Below are positions 1-8,161 of a DNA stretch of 64,000 bases, piece after piece. This DNA comes from Amycolatopsis japonica (lineage in GTDB: Bacteria > Actinomycetota > Actinomycetes > Mycobacteriales > Pseudonocardiaceae). Position 1 is the first letter of the stretch, and every line of letters starts with the position of its first letter. The stretch spans positions 7,118,501 through 7,182,500 of the forward strand of contig NZ_CP008953.1 of NCBI RefSeq assembly GCF_000732925.1, read 5' to 3'. The notes below the pieces were generated by a model that worked only from the letters and a program-made list of their open reading frames with translations, ran no database searches and was not told where the DNA came from. The position numbers and the translations under genes are program-made.

Positions 1-2031
1 GACGAATGCCACGAACGCCATCTCGACGCGGACCTCCTGCTCGCGCTGCTACTGGACGTGCGCGCCGGGCTGCGGGACGACCTACGGCTGCTCGCGACGT
101 CCGCCACGGTGGCCTCCGGACGGCTGGCGGCCCTGCTCGGCGACGCGCCGGTGATCACCGCGCACGCGAGGACTTATCCCGTCGACGTCTCGTACTCCCC
201 GCCCGCGCGCGGCGAGCGGATCGAGGCGACCGTGGCCCGCGTGATCCACAAAGCACTGTCCGAAGTGGACGGTGACGTCCTCGCCTTCCTGCCCGGCGCC
301 GGTGAGATCGCCAGGGTGAGCGGACTTCTCAACGGTCTCGACGCCGACGTGCTGCCCTTGCACGGACGGCTTTCGGCGGCGAGCCAGGACGACGCGCTGC
401 GCCCGCGCGATCGTCGCAGGGTGGTGCTCTCGACATCGGTCGCCGAATCCAGCCTGACCGTGCCGGGGGTACGCGCGGTGGTGGACTGCGGACTTTCCCG
501 CGTTCCCCGCGTCGATCACCGGCGCGGCCTGCCCGGATTGGCGACGGTCCGCGTTTCGGCCGCGGTCGCGGAACAGCGCGCCGGTCGCGCCGGACGTGAG
601 GCGCCGGGCCGCGCGTACCGCTGCTGGGCCGCGCACGAGCAGGGTTCGCTGCCCGCCTATCCCGAACCCGAGATCCGGACGGCGGAACTGGCGCGGTTCG
701 CCCTCGAACTCGCCTGCTGGTCCACTCCGGACGGTTCCGGCCTCGCCTGGTGGGACCCGCCCGGCGAAGGCGCGCTGGCCGCCGGGCGAGCGTTGCTGAC
801 CACGCTCGGGGCGACCGCGGAGGACGGCACGGTCACCGAACGCGGCCGGAAGATGGCCGGGCTGGGCCTGCATCCACGGCTGGCGAGGGCGTTGCTGGAC
901 GGCGCGGCGCGGACCAACGCACGCTCGGCCGCCGAAGTCGTCGCGCTGCTGGACAGCGGCGGCACCCTGACCGACCTCGAAGCCGAGCTGCGCCGAGTGC
1001 GCGGCGACGAGCGCTGGAAGCGTGACGTACGACGGCTTTCCCGGCTGGTGCCCGACGGCGGCAACGCGTCCGATCCGGCACTGGTGGTGGCGCTCGCGCA
1101 TCCCGAGCGGCTCGCGCGACGGCGTGCCGCGGGGACGCCGGTGTATCTGATGGCAGGCGGAACTGCGGCCGAACTCCCGCGCGGCAGCGGACTCGCCGAC
1201 GTCGAATGGCTGGCCGTGGCCGAAGCGACCCGCGATCCCGGCCGCGCACAAGGCATCATCCGGCTGGCCGCCCCCGCCGACGAGGACCTCGCCGTGCGCG
1301 CGGCGCCGAATCTGGTGTCCTCAGAGGACGAAGTGCGCTGGTCTTCGGGTGACGTCGTCGCGCGATCGGTGCGACGGCTCGGGGCGATCGTGCTCGCGGA
1401 GAAACCGTTGCGCTCACCCGCGCCGGACGCGATCCGCGCCGCGCTGCTGGACGGTTTGCGCACCGAAGGACTCAGCCTGCTTCGCTGGTCGGAAGACGGG
1501 AAGCGACTGCGCGAGCGGCTGTCTTTCCTGCATCGAGTACTGGGCCCGCCTTGGCCCGCGTTCGGCGATGCGGACCTGCTGTCTACTGTGGACAGCTGGC
1601 TGGACCTCGGCTCGGCTCGCCGCCGATCGGACCTGGCATCGCTGGACGCGGGTGCCGCGCTGCGTGGATTGCTGCCCTGGCCCGAAGCGTCGCGTTTGGA
1701 CGAACTGGCGCCGGATCGGCTGGAGGTGCCGTCGGGTTCGCGGATCAGGGTCGACTATTCGGGCGAGCAGCCGGTGCTGGCCGTGAAGCTGCAGGAGACC
1801 TTCGGCTGGCTCGCGACGCCGAAGCTGGCGGGTGTCCCGGTGGTGCTGCACCTGCTCTCCCCCGCCGGGCGGCCGGCCGCCGTCACCGCCGATCTGGAAT
1901 CGTTCTGGCGCAACGGGTACGCGGCCGTGCGCGCCGATCTTCGCGGCCGCTACCCGAAACACCCGTGGCCGGAGGATCCGCTGACCGCCGCGCCCACCCG
2001 GCGTACCTCAAGAGGTCAGTCCATCAGCTGA
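1..2031 (+). CDS. hrpB: ATP-dependent helicase HrpB, 5'-truncated by the window edge
   Basis: DEAH/RHA-type ATP-dependent RNA helicase of the HrpB family. The reading frame is open from base 1, and its first four codons spell DECH, the Walker B (motif II) box, so the start and Walker A lie upstream of the window. Motif III (SAT, in LLATSATVA) follows, then the helicase C domain with an SVAESSLTVPGV block and an arginine-finger region (QRAGRAGR), and the HrpB-specific C-terminal region ending near a PKHPWPEDP motif typical of the family. About 676 codons are present. The last 16 bp overlap the convergent gene on the minus strand. The cellular role of HrpB is poorly defined; the family assignment is secure. 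Confidence 0.93.
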   Translation, partial: DECHERHLDADLLLALLLDVRAGLRDDLRLLATSATVASGRLAALLGDAPVITAHARTYPVDVSYSPPARGERIEATVARVIHKALSEVDGDVLAFLPGAGEIARVSGLLNGLDADVLPLHGRLSAASQDDALRPRDRRRVVLSTSVAESSLTVPGVRAVVDCGLSRVPRVDHRRGLPGLATVRVSAAVAEQRAGRAGREAPGRAYRCWAAHEQGSLPAYPEPEIRTAELARFALELACWSTPDGSGLAWWDPPGEGALAAGRALLTTLGATAEDGTVTERGRKMAGLGLHPRLARALLDGAARTNARSAAEVVALLDSGGTLTDLEAELRRVRGDERWKRDVRRLSRLVPDGGNASDPALVVALAHPERLARRRAAGTPVYLMAGGTAAELPRGSGLADVEWLAVAEATRDPGRAQGIIRLAAPADEDLAVRAAPNLVSSEDEVRWSSGDVVARSVRRLGAIVLAEKPLRSPAPDAIRAALLDGLRTEGLSLLRWSEDGKRLRERLSFLHRVLGPPWPAFGDADLLSTVDSWLDLGSARRRSDLASLDAGAALRGLLPWPEASRLDELAPDRLEVPSGSRIRVDYSGEQPVLAVKLQETFGWLATPKLAGVPVVLHLLSPAGRPAAVTADLESFWRNGYAAVRADLRGRYPKHPWPEDPLTAAPTRRTSRGQSIS

Positions 2032-2804
2032 TGTTGCGGCTTGGTCGGCAACTGCGCCGCCAGCTCCTCGTCGTCCTCACGCTCGTTCAATCCCAGCTGC
2101 ACGGCGCTGCGAATCTGCTCCCGGTTCTCCCGCACCACATGCGCGAAGAACTCGTCGATCCGCGGATCGGTCAGCACTTCGAGGATCACGCGCATCGCGG
2201 TGTCGATCACCGAACGCACCACTTCGTCGTGGAACGGCAGTTTCGAAAGCCGCCCGGCCTGCGGATCGTTCTTGAGCTTCTCCGCGATGATCCCGCGCAG
2301 CAGCGTCTGGTTCTCACCGAGCGAACGCGCGAGGTTCTGCGGATAGTTCCCGGTTTCCAGCACCTTCACGACCTCGTCGAGCACCGCGATCGTGATCGGC
2401 TTCTTGATCGCCAGCACGATCGGCCGCGAAAGCCGTTCGACCAGCCGCTGCGTGAACCGCTCCCCGAACGCCCTGTCCGCCGTACGGGCGAGCCGGACCA
2501 GCACCACGATGATCCGCAACAGCCGGAAGCCGCGCAGCGCCGGATGCGCGATGGGGATCATGCCGAGGATTTCGTACCAGTTGCGCAGCGGGAACCGCTT
2601 CTCCCAGCCGTTGCGCCGCCACCGCCAGAGGAATTCCAGCGCGAAGATCCCGCACACCGTCGTGTCGATGACGAAGACGCGGTGCGCCGTCTCCGCCGAA
2701 TGCGGGAAGAACGTCACGTAGGCGAGCAGCCCGACCGAGAACACGGCGAGGACGAGCATCACCAGGTCGAGCGGATTCACGCGCCGTTGTTCGCGGGTGG
2801 TCAT
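2016..2804 (-). CDS. ion-channel-like membrane protein (voltage-sensor-type N-terminal region)
   Basis: A 262-residue protein with about four N-terminal hydrophobic segments in residues 15-125, then a soluble, charged C-terminal half. An arginine-rich segment (GFRLLRIIVVLVRLAR) looks like the S4 voltage-sensor helix of ion-transport proteins. I do not see a pore loop with a TVGYG-type filter, so conduction is not established. The C-terminal half is helical and acidic near its end (EREDDEELAAQ). It resembles proteins annotated 'ion transporter' in actinobacteria. Its 3' end overlaps the convergent hrpB by 16 bp. Function is inferred from topology only. Confidence 0.7.
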   Translation of the reverse strand: MTTREQRRVNPLDLVMLVLAVFSVGLLAYVTFFPHSAETAHRVFVIDTTVCGIFALEFLWRWRRNGWEKRFPLRNWYEILGMIPIAHPALRGFRLLRIIVVLVRLARTADRAFGERFTQRLVERLSRPIVLAIKKPITIAVLDEVVKVLETGNYPQNLARSLGENQTLLRGIIAEKLKNDPQAGRLSKLPFHDEVVRSVIDTAMRVILEVLTDPRIDEFFAHVVRENREQIRSAVQLGLNEREDDEELAAQLPTKPQHQLMD

Positions 2805-2939
2805 GGCGCCGATTGTGCCTTTCCGCGCCGACTCGTGCCGAGCGGCACCTGCCGAAAGTAAGGGGTGGCCGATGACTTCGGGGCAATGTCCTCGGGTGTC
2901 CCCACATCGGAGGATTCAGGGACACGAAGGAGGACGCGG

Positions 2940-3857
2940 ATGATCACGCTTCGAGGACTCACGAAGCGCTATGGCGAGAAGACGGTGGTCGATGGGCTGA
3001 CCTTCGCCGTCGAGCCGGGCAAGGTGACCGGTTTCCTCGGTCCCAACGGCGCGGGCAAGTCGACGACCATGCGGATGACGCTCGGCCTCGACGCGCCGAA
3101 CGACGGCGAAGTCCGCATCGACGGCAAGAGGTACGAGGACCTGCGCTTCCCGCTGCGCGAGGTCGGCGCGCTGCTGGAGGCGAAGGCGCTGCACCCCGGC
3201 CGGAGCGCGGGCAAACATCTTCTGGCGATGGCGCGCAGCAACGGGATCCCGGCGAGCCGGGTCGACGAGGTGCTCGCGACGGTCGGCCTCAGCGACGTCG
3301 CGGGCAAACGCGCCGGAACGTTCTCCCTCGGCATGGGGCAACGGCTCGGGATCGCCGGCGCCTTGCTGGGTGATCCCGGCGTGCTGATGTTCGATGAGCC
3401 GGTGAACGGGCTCGACCCCGACGGCGTCCGCTGGGTGCGGCACCTGATGCGGTCGCTCGCGGAGGAGGGCCGCACGGTGTTCGTGTCGAGCCACCTGATG
3501 AGCGAGATGCAGCTGACCGCGGACCGGCTCGTCGTCATCGGCAAGGGGAAGCTCCTCGCCGACGCGCCGGTCGACGAATTCATCGCGGGCAATTCGCGGA
3601 CTTCGGTCGCGGTGCGGGTGCCCGCCCCCGCCGAACTCCATGCTCTCGAACAGCGCCTGCACGCGCTCGGCGCGACCACGGAAGCCGATCAGGGCGAACT
3701 GGTCGTGCACGACCTGCCCATTCATCTCGTCGGCGACGCGGTGCACGAACTCGGGATCCGCGTACACGGGCTGACCGAACGGACCGCCTCGCTCGAACAG
3801 GCGTACATGGAACTGACCGCGTCGTCGGTCGAATACGGAACGGGAGTCGCGGCATGA
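2940..3857 (+). CDS. ABC transporter ATP-binding protein
   Basis: Cytoplasmic ATPase subunit of an ABC-2-type exporter, 305 residues. Walker A is GPNGAGKS (residues 34-41), the signature is FSLGMGQR, Walker B and the D-loop are LMFDEPVNGLDPDG, and the switch histidine is in VSSHLMSEM. The C-terminal tail after residue 220 is the usual extension of this group. I chose ATG 2940 rather than an upstream in-frame ATG because AAGGAGG lies 8-14 bp before it. Its stop overlaps the next start (ATGA), so it is translationally coupled to the hydrolase, and through it to the permease. The substrate is unknown. Confidence 0.93.
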   Translation: MITLRGLTKRYGEKTVVDGLTFAVEPGKVTGFLGPNGAGKSTTMRMTLGLDAPNDGEVRIDGKRYEDLRFPLREVGALLEAKALHPGRSAGKHLLAMARSNGIPASRVDEVLATVGLSDVAGKRAGTFSLGMGQRLGIAGALLGDPGVLMFDEPVNGLDPDGVRWVRHLMRSLAEEGRTVFVSSHLMSEMQLTADRLVVIGKGKLLADAPVDEFIAGNSRTSVAVRVPAPAELHALEQRLHALGATTEADQGELVVHDLPIHLVGDAVHELGIRVHGLTERTASLEQAYMELTASSVEYGTGVAA

Positions 3858-4900
3858 AATCACTCATGGTCATGGTGGCGGTGATCGCCGGCCTGCTGGG
3901 GGTGCCGGCGGCCGCGTCGGCGGCACCGGCACCGGCTCCGGCGCTGTCGCTGCCCGCGCCGTACGGCCCGTTCCCGATCGGGCTGCGCACGCTGCATCTC
4001 ACCGATCAGCGGAGAGCCGACCCCTGGGTGCCCGAAAAGCGCCGCGAACTGATGGTCAACGTCTGGTACCCGGCCGTGCCGATCGGCCGCGCGCCGCTGT
4101 ACATGACGAAGGCCGAGTCGGCGGCCGCGGTCGCCGGGCGGAAGCTCGACCTGCCGCCGGACGCGCTGAGCAAGGTGCGGGTCCACTCGCGGGAGAACGC
4201 GCCCTCCCTACCGGGACGGCGTCCGCTGGTGGTGCTTTCGCCGGGCGCGGGCAACAACCGGATCACGCTGACCTCGGTGGCCGAACACCTTGCCGCGCAA
4301 GGTTTCGTGGTCGCCGGAGTGGATCACGCCTACGAAGCCTGGGCGACGGAGTTCCCCGACGGGCTGCGCCAGTGTGTCGCTTGTGGACTCTCCGGCGAGC
4401 CGTGGCCCTCCGCGATCGCCAACCGCGCCGTGGACACGTCGTTCGTCGTCGACACGCTGCTGAAGGACCGGCGCTGGTCGATCGACGCGACGAAGATCGG
4501 GATGGCCGGTCACTCCGCCGGGGGTTCGGCGACCGCCGCCGCGATGACCGCGGACCGGCGGATCAAGGCGGGCGTGAACGTCGACGGCCCGTTCTACGGC
4601 GACGTCTCGATCGACCGGCCGTTCCTGCTGCTGACCAGCCCGACCGGCGAGAAGTACTTCCGCGCGTCCTGGGACGAGACGTGGCCGCGGCTCACCGGCC
4701 CGAAGAGGCAGGACCTGGTCGAGAACAGCGGTCACTCGTCGGTGACGGACGCGGCGATCCTGATCGACCAGCTGGGACTGCGACCGCAGCTCCCGCCGAC
4801 CGAGATCGAAAACCAGTACGGCTCGATCGACTCGCGGAAGGCGCTGGAGTTCTTCCGTACCGAGCTGACCGGCTTCTTCAAGCAGTGGAGCGCACGATGA
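3854..4900 (+). CDS. secreted alpha/beta hydrolase (PAF-acetylhydrolase-like)
   Basis: A 348-residue serine hydrolase with an N-terminal signal peptide (hydrophobic core residues 3-18, likely cleavage after ASA at 21-23). The nucleophile is Ser221 in GHSAGG; an Asp in NVDGPF (residue 244) and a His in NSGHSS are the likely rest of the triad. An oxyanion-type SPGAGNN lies at 129-135. The arrangement matches bacterial relatives of platelet-activating-factor acetylhydrolase and dienelactone-type lipases. Start and stop both overlap neighbours by ATGA, placing this exported enzyme between the ATPase and permease of one transporter. The substrate cannot be read from sequence. Confidence 0.85.
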   Translation: MKSLMVMVAVIAGLLGVPAAASAAPAPAPALSLPAPYGPFPIGLRTLHLTDQRRADPWVPEKRRELMVNVWYPAVPIGRAPLYMTKAESAAAVAGRKLDLPPDALSKVRVHSRENAPSLPGRRPLVVLSPGAGNNRITLTSVAEHLAAQGFVVAGVDHAYEAWATEFPDGLRQCVACGLSGEPWPSAIANRAVDTSFVVDTLLKDRRWSIDATKIGMAGHSAGGSATAAAMTADRRIKAGVNVDGPFYGDVSIDRPFLLLTSPTGEKYFRASWDETWPRLTGPKRQDLVENSGHSSVTDAAILIDQLGLRPQLPPTEIENQYGSIDSRKALEFFRTELTGFFKQWSAR

Positions 4901-5643
4901 ACACGATCTCTTCGGAATGGACCAAGTTCTGGTCGGTCCGGTCGACCTGGTGGTGCCTGATCGGCGGGGTCTTCCTGATGCTCGCCTACTCCGCCGGGAT
5001 GGGTTTCTCGCTGAGCGACGGCAGCAGCCGTCCGATGGCGGCGCATTCGGTGGTGGCCGGGGCGGCGTTCTACCTGACGCAGTTCGCCGTCGTCGCGCTG
5101 GCGACGCTGTTCATCACGAGCGAATACGCCAGCGGCAGCATCCGCTCGACGCTGCAGTGGGTCCCGGTGCGGAACCGGGTCCTGATGGCGAAGTCGGCCG
5201 TCCTGCTGCCGGTGCTGTTCGGCTACGGCGTGCTGAACACGCTCGCCGGTGTGGCGGTTTCGGCGCCGCAGATCCCCTCGCCCGACTCTTCGGTCGGCGA
5301 GGTGCTCGGGACCGCGGCCGGCATGGGTGCCTACTTCGCGCTGCTGGGCCTGCTCTGCCTCGGGCTGGGGACGGCGCTGCGCTCGACGGCGGGGACGATC
5401 GTGACGGTGTTCGTGCTGCTGGTGATGATCCCGATGTTCGCCGGTTCGCTGGGCGCGGAGGACCTCGTGAACTACTTCCCCGGCTTCGCGGGCGTCAACG
5501 CGATGGTCACGCCTGGGCAGCGTAATCCGATCTTCGGCGGCATCGCGCCCTACGCGCCTTGGGTCGGCGTCGCGCTCTGTGCGGCTTGGGCCGCGGCCGG
5601 GCTTGCGACCGGTTCCACCGTCCTGCGGCGGCGCGACGCCTGA
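4897..5643 (+). CDS. ABC transporter permease (ABC-2 family)
   Basis: Integral membrane subunit, 248 residues, about six hydrophobic segments. It begins with the short cytoplasmic MNTISSEWTKFWSVRSTWW stretch typical of ABC-2 permeases, and has the SEYASGSIRSTL motif after the second membrane segment. The start ATG overlaps the hydrolase stop (ATGA at 4897-4900). It pairs with the ATPase at 2940-3857. A repeat unit follows 5 bp after the stop codon and may mark the 3' end of the operon. Confidence 0.9.
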   Translation: MNTISSEWTKFWSVRSTWWCLIGGVFLMLAYSAGMGFSLSDGSSRPMAAHSVVAGAAFYLTQFAVVALATLFITSEYASGSIRSTLQWVPVRNRVLMAKSAVLLPVLFGYGVLNTLAGVAVSAPQIPSPDSSVGEVLGTAAGMGAYFALLGLLCLGLGTALRSTAGTIVTVFVLLVMIPMFAGSLGAEDLVNYFPGFAGVNAMVTPGQRNPIFGGIAPYAPWVGVALCAAWAAAGLATGSTVLRRRDA

Positions 5644-5647
5644 CGGG

Positions 5648-5835
5648 GAGCAAGGGACCTTTGCTACCACCCGCGCCGGCCGCACGTCGCGAAAGCCACT
5701 TTCAGGACGTCAGATGTCCCGAAAGTGGCTTTCGCGACTTCTCGCTCCAGGACCGACGCCTCCAGTGGTAGCAAAGGTCCCTTGCTCTCTTTCCGCAGGT
5801 CAGCGCCCTGGTTGGTAGCAAAGGTCCCTTGCTAC
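5648..5835. repeat. intergenic repeat cluster: three AGCAARGGWCCYTTGCT units plus one long palindrome
   Basis: Three copies of the window-wide 23-bp repeat, at 5648-5670 (forward), 5765-5787 and 5813-5835 (both reverse). Between them lies a separate palindrome with perfect 17-bp arms, TCGCGAAAGCCACTTTC at 5687-5703 and its complement at 5721-5737. The cluster fills the convergent gap between the ABC operon and the TetR gene. The last copy contains the TetR stop codon. Confidence 0.9.
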
Positions 5836-6377
5836 CCCGTCACCCCGAGCCCCGCCAAAACCTCCCGCGCCCCCCGCGTCAACTCCTCCAGCCCCGGCGG
5901 CCGCAGCGAACCCGTCCCGGCCAGCGCGTCGAAGACCGTCCCCTCCAGCCACGCGACGAGCACCCGCGAGTGCCGTTCGGGCTCCGCCGATCCACACGCC
6001 GTGAGCACCTCCGCGCACCGCCGCCGGATCACCAGCCCACCCCGGTCGTAGGCCTCCCGCAGCTCCGGCCGCCGCGTCGCCTCCAGCGCGAACTCGTACC
6101 GCGCGAGCATCCGCGTCCGCCCCTTCGTGATCGCCGCGTGCGCGAACCCCGCCACATACTCGGCCAGCTGCCCGGGCGGCGGGTCGAGGGTGACCTCGTC
6201 GAGTTCGACCATCCGCGAGATCGCCAGCTCCAGCAGCGCCGCCCGCGTCCGCGCGTAATACGAGGTCGAACCCGGCGGCAGCCCGGCGAGCCGGTCGACC
6301 GCGCGATGCGTCAGCCCCCGCATCCCCTCGGCCGCGATGACCTCGATGGCCGCGTCCCCGATCGTCGCCTTTCGCAC
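5832..6377 (-). CDS. TetR-family transcriptional regulator
   Basis: A 181-residue repressor with an N-terminal helix-turn-helix (IGDAAIEVIAAEG then RAVDRLAGLPPGSTSYY) and a helical C-terminal ligand/dimer domain. I chose GTG 6377 because longer reading frames would run through the operator and into the divergent monooxygenase; the chosen start puts the HTH at the usual N-terminal position. It is transcribed away from the FAD monooxygenase at 6421, with two matching palindromes between them. Its TAG stop (5832-5834) lies inside a repeat unit. It probably represses itself and the monooxygenase. Confidence 0.88.
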   Translation of the reverse strand: MRKATIGDAAIEVIAAEGMRGLTHRAVDRLAGLPPGSTSYYARTRAALLELAISRMVELDEVTLDPPPGQLAEYVAGFAHAAITKGRTRMLARYEFALEATRRPELREAYDRGGLVIRRRCAEVLTACGSAEPERHSRVLVAWLEGTVFDALAGTGSLRPPGLEELTRGAREVLAGLGVTG

Positions 6378-6378
6378 T

Positions 6379-6409
6379 CTACAAGTGTAGTAGTACTCTA
6401 CAGGTGTAG
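6379..6409. promoter_or_regulatory. two tandem TetR-type operators
   Basis: Two palindromes of the form CTACANNTGTAG, at 6379-6390 and 6398-6409, with centres 19 bp apart. They lie between the TetR start and the monooxygenase ribosome binding site (AGGAGG, 6410-6415). Binding by the adjacent TetR protein is inferred from position and symmetry. Confidence 0.8.
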
Positions 6410-6420
6410 AGGAGGTCGAC

Positions 6421-7542
6421 ATGCGCGAAGCGATCGTGATCGGCGGGGGAATCGGCGGACTGAGCGCCGCCATCGGGCTGCACGGCATCGGCTGGGAGGT
6501 CACCGTCCTCGAACAGGCACCGGCGCTCACCGCCGCCGGCGCGGGCATCTCCCTGTGGCCGAACGCGCTGCGTTCACTCGAGACGCTGGGCGTCCGGCTC
6601 GGCAAGCTGCGGGAGCAATCGTCCGGAGGTCTCCACGACCGCGACGGCCGCCGCATCACCCGATGGGATGCCGAGGCCTTCCGCCGTCATCACGGCCGCC
6701 CGCTCGCCGCCATCCACCGCGCGGATCTCATCGGCGCGCTCCACGACGCCCTTCCCGAGGGTTGCGTCCGCACCGGCGTCGAGGTCACCCGAATCGACGA
6801 CCTCGACGCCGACGTCATCGTCGCCGCGGACGGGATCCACAGCATGGCCCGCAAGCAGCTGTGGCCACGACACCCCGAACCGGTCTACAGCGGAAGCACG
6901 GCGTTCCGCGCGGTGACCACCGTCGACCGGAAGATCGAGCTCAGCACCAGCTGGGACGACGGCGCCGAGATCGGCGCCATCCCGTTGCACGACGACAGCG
7001 TCTACTGGTGGGCGAGTTACGTCGCCGAAGCGGGCGTCCGCCACGAGGATCCGAAGGCATATCTGCGAGACCGCTTCGGCGGCTGGCACGACCCCATCCC
7101 CGAACTCATCGAAGCGACCGCGCCCGAGACGCTGCTCCACCACGATCTCGACCTACTCGGCACTCCCCTGCCCTCGTACGTGAAAGGCCGCGTCGCACTG
7201 CTCGGCGACGCGGCCCACGCGATGCCGCCGTTCCTCGGCCAAGGCGGCTGCCAGGCGATCGAAGACGCCGTCGTCCTCGCCGCCGCGCTCAGCACCATCG
7301 AAGACGTCGACGCGGCATTGAAAAGTTACGACGAGCAGCGCCGTCCGCGCAGCCAAGGCGTCGTGAAAGCCTCGGTCCAGGCGGGAAAAGTCGGGCCGCA
7401 ACTGCGCAATCCGCTCGCCGTGGCCGTCCGCAACGGCGTGTTCCGGCTGCTCCCCGGCGCGCTCACCGCACGCATCGGCGCCGGCGTCAGCGGCTGGACT
7501 CCTCCCGTCCCCCGCCGACCAGCCCCGCCTCGTACGCGGTGA
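6421..7542 (+). CDS. FAD-dependent monooxygenase
   Basis: Aromatic-hydroxylase-type flavoprotein, 373 residues, full length for the small FAD_binding_3 group. The dinucleotide-binding motif is GGGIGG (residues 8-13), the DG motif is in AADGIHSMARK, and the FAD ribityl-binding motif is GDAAHAMPPFLGQGG. AGGAGG sits 5-10 bp before the ATG. It is divergent from a TetR regulator with operators over its promoter, as in inducible detoxification or tailoring modules. Its 3' end overlaps the convergent response regulator by 56 bp. The substrate is unknown. Confidence 0.9.
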   Translation: MREAIVIGGGIGGLSAAIGLHGIGWEVTVLEQAPALTAAGAGISLWPNALRSLETLGVRLGKLREQSSGGLHDRDGRRITRWDAEAFRRHHGRPLAAIHRADLIGALHDALPEGCVRTGVEVTRIDDLDADVIVAADGIHSMARKQLWPRHPEPVYSGSTAFRAVTTVDRKIELSTSWDDGAEIGAIPLHDDSVYWWASYVAEAGVRHEDPKAYLRDRFGGWHDPIPELIEATAPETLLHHDLDLLGTPLPSYVKGRVALLGDAAHAMPPFLGQGGCQAIEDAVVLAAALSTIEDVDAALKSYDEQRRPRSQGVVKASVQAGKVGPQLRNPLAVAVRNGVFRLLPGALTARIGAGVSGWTPPVPRRPAPPRTR

Positions 7543-8161
7543 TCGCGGCCTGCACCCGGTTCCGCGCGCCGAGCCGGTTGAGGATGGTGCTCACGTAGGC
7601 CTTCACCGTGCCCTCGACGACGAACAGTTTCGCGGCGATGTCCGCATTGGACAGTCCAGAACCCAGCAGCGCCAGCACTTCCTGCTCACGCGGGGTCAGC
7701 TTCTCGATCAGCGCCTTCGCCTCTTCGGCGCGGGAAACCTGATTGCCGGAAAAGCGGGCGATGACCCGCTGTGCGACCTTCGGCGAAAGGAACGCCGCCC
7801 CACCCGCGACCGCGTGGATACCGCCGAGCAGTTCGCGGGGATCGCCGGACTTCAGCAGGAAACCGCTCGCGCCCAGGCCGAGCGCGCGTTCGATGTAGGC
7901 GTCCTCGCCGAACGTCGTCAGCATGATCACACCGACCTCGGGCAGCAGCCGCCGGATCTCCTCGGCCGCCTTGAGCCCGTCCATGACCGGCATCCGGATG
8001 TCGAGGAGCACCACGTCCGGCCTGGTCGCGCGGGTCTGCTCGACGGCGGCGCGCCCGTCCTCGGCCTCCGCGACCACCTTGATCCCGGCGTCCGCGGCCA
8101 GGATCGCCGACACCCCGGCGCGGATCATCGCCTCGTCATCGGCCAGCACCACCCGGATCAT
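7487..8161 (-). CDS. NarL/FixJ-family response regulator
   Basis: A 224-residue response regulator. The receiver domain has acidic residues ADDE near position 8, phosphoacceptor Asp54 in LLDIRMP, and Lys in LLKSGD. A C-terminal LuxR-type HTH begins at LTPREQEVLALL. It follows and overlaps the histidine kinase gene by 26 bp, so the two are probably co-transcribed and form one two-component system. The extreme C-terminus overlaps the monooxygenase on the other strand. Confidence 0.93.
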   Translation of the reverse strand: MIRVVLADDEAMIRAGVSAILAADAGIKVVAEAEDGRAAVEQTRATRPDVVLLDIRMPVMDGLKAAEEIRRLLPEVGVIMLTTFGEDAYIERALGLGASGFLLKSGDPRELLGGIHAVAGGAAFLSPKVAQRVIARFSGNQVSRAEEAKALIEKLTPREQEVLALLGSGLSNADIAAKLFVVEGTVKAYVSTILNRLGARNRVQAAITAYEAGLVGGGREESSR

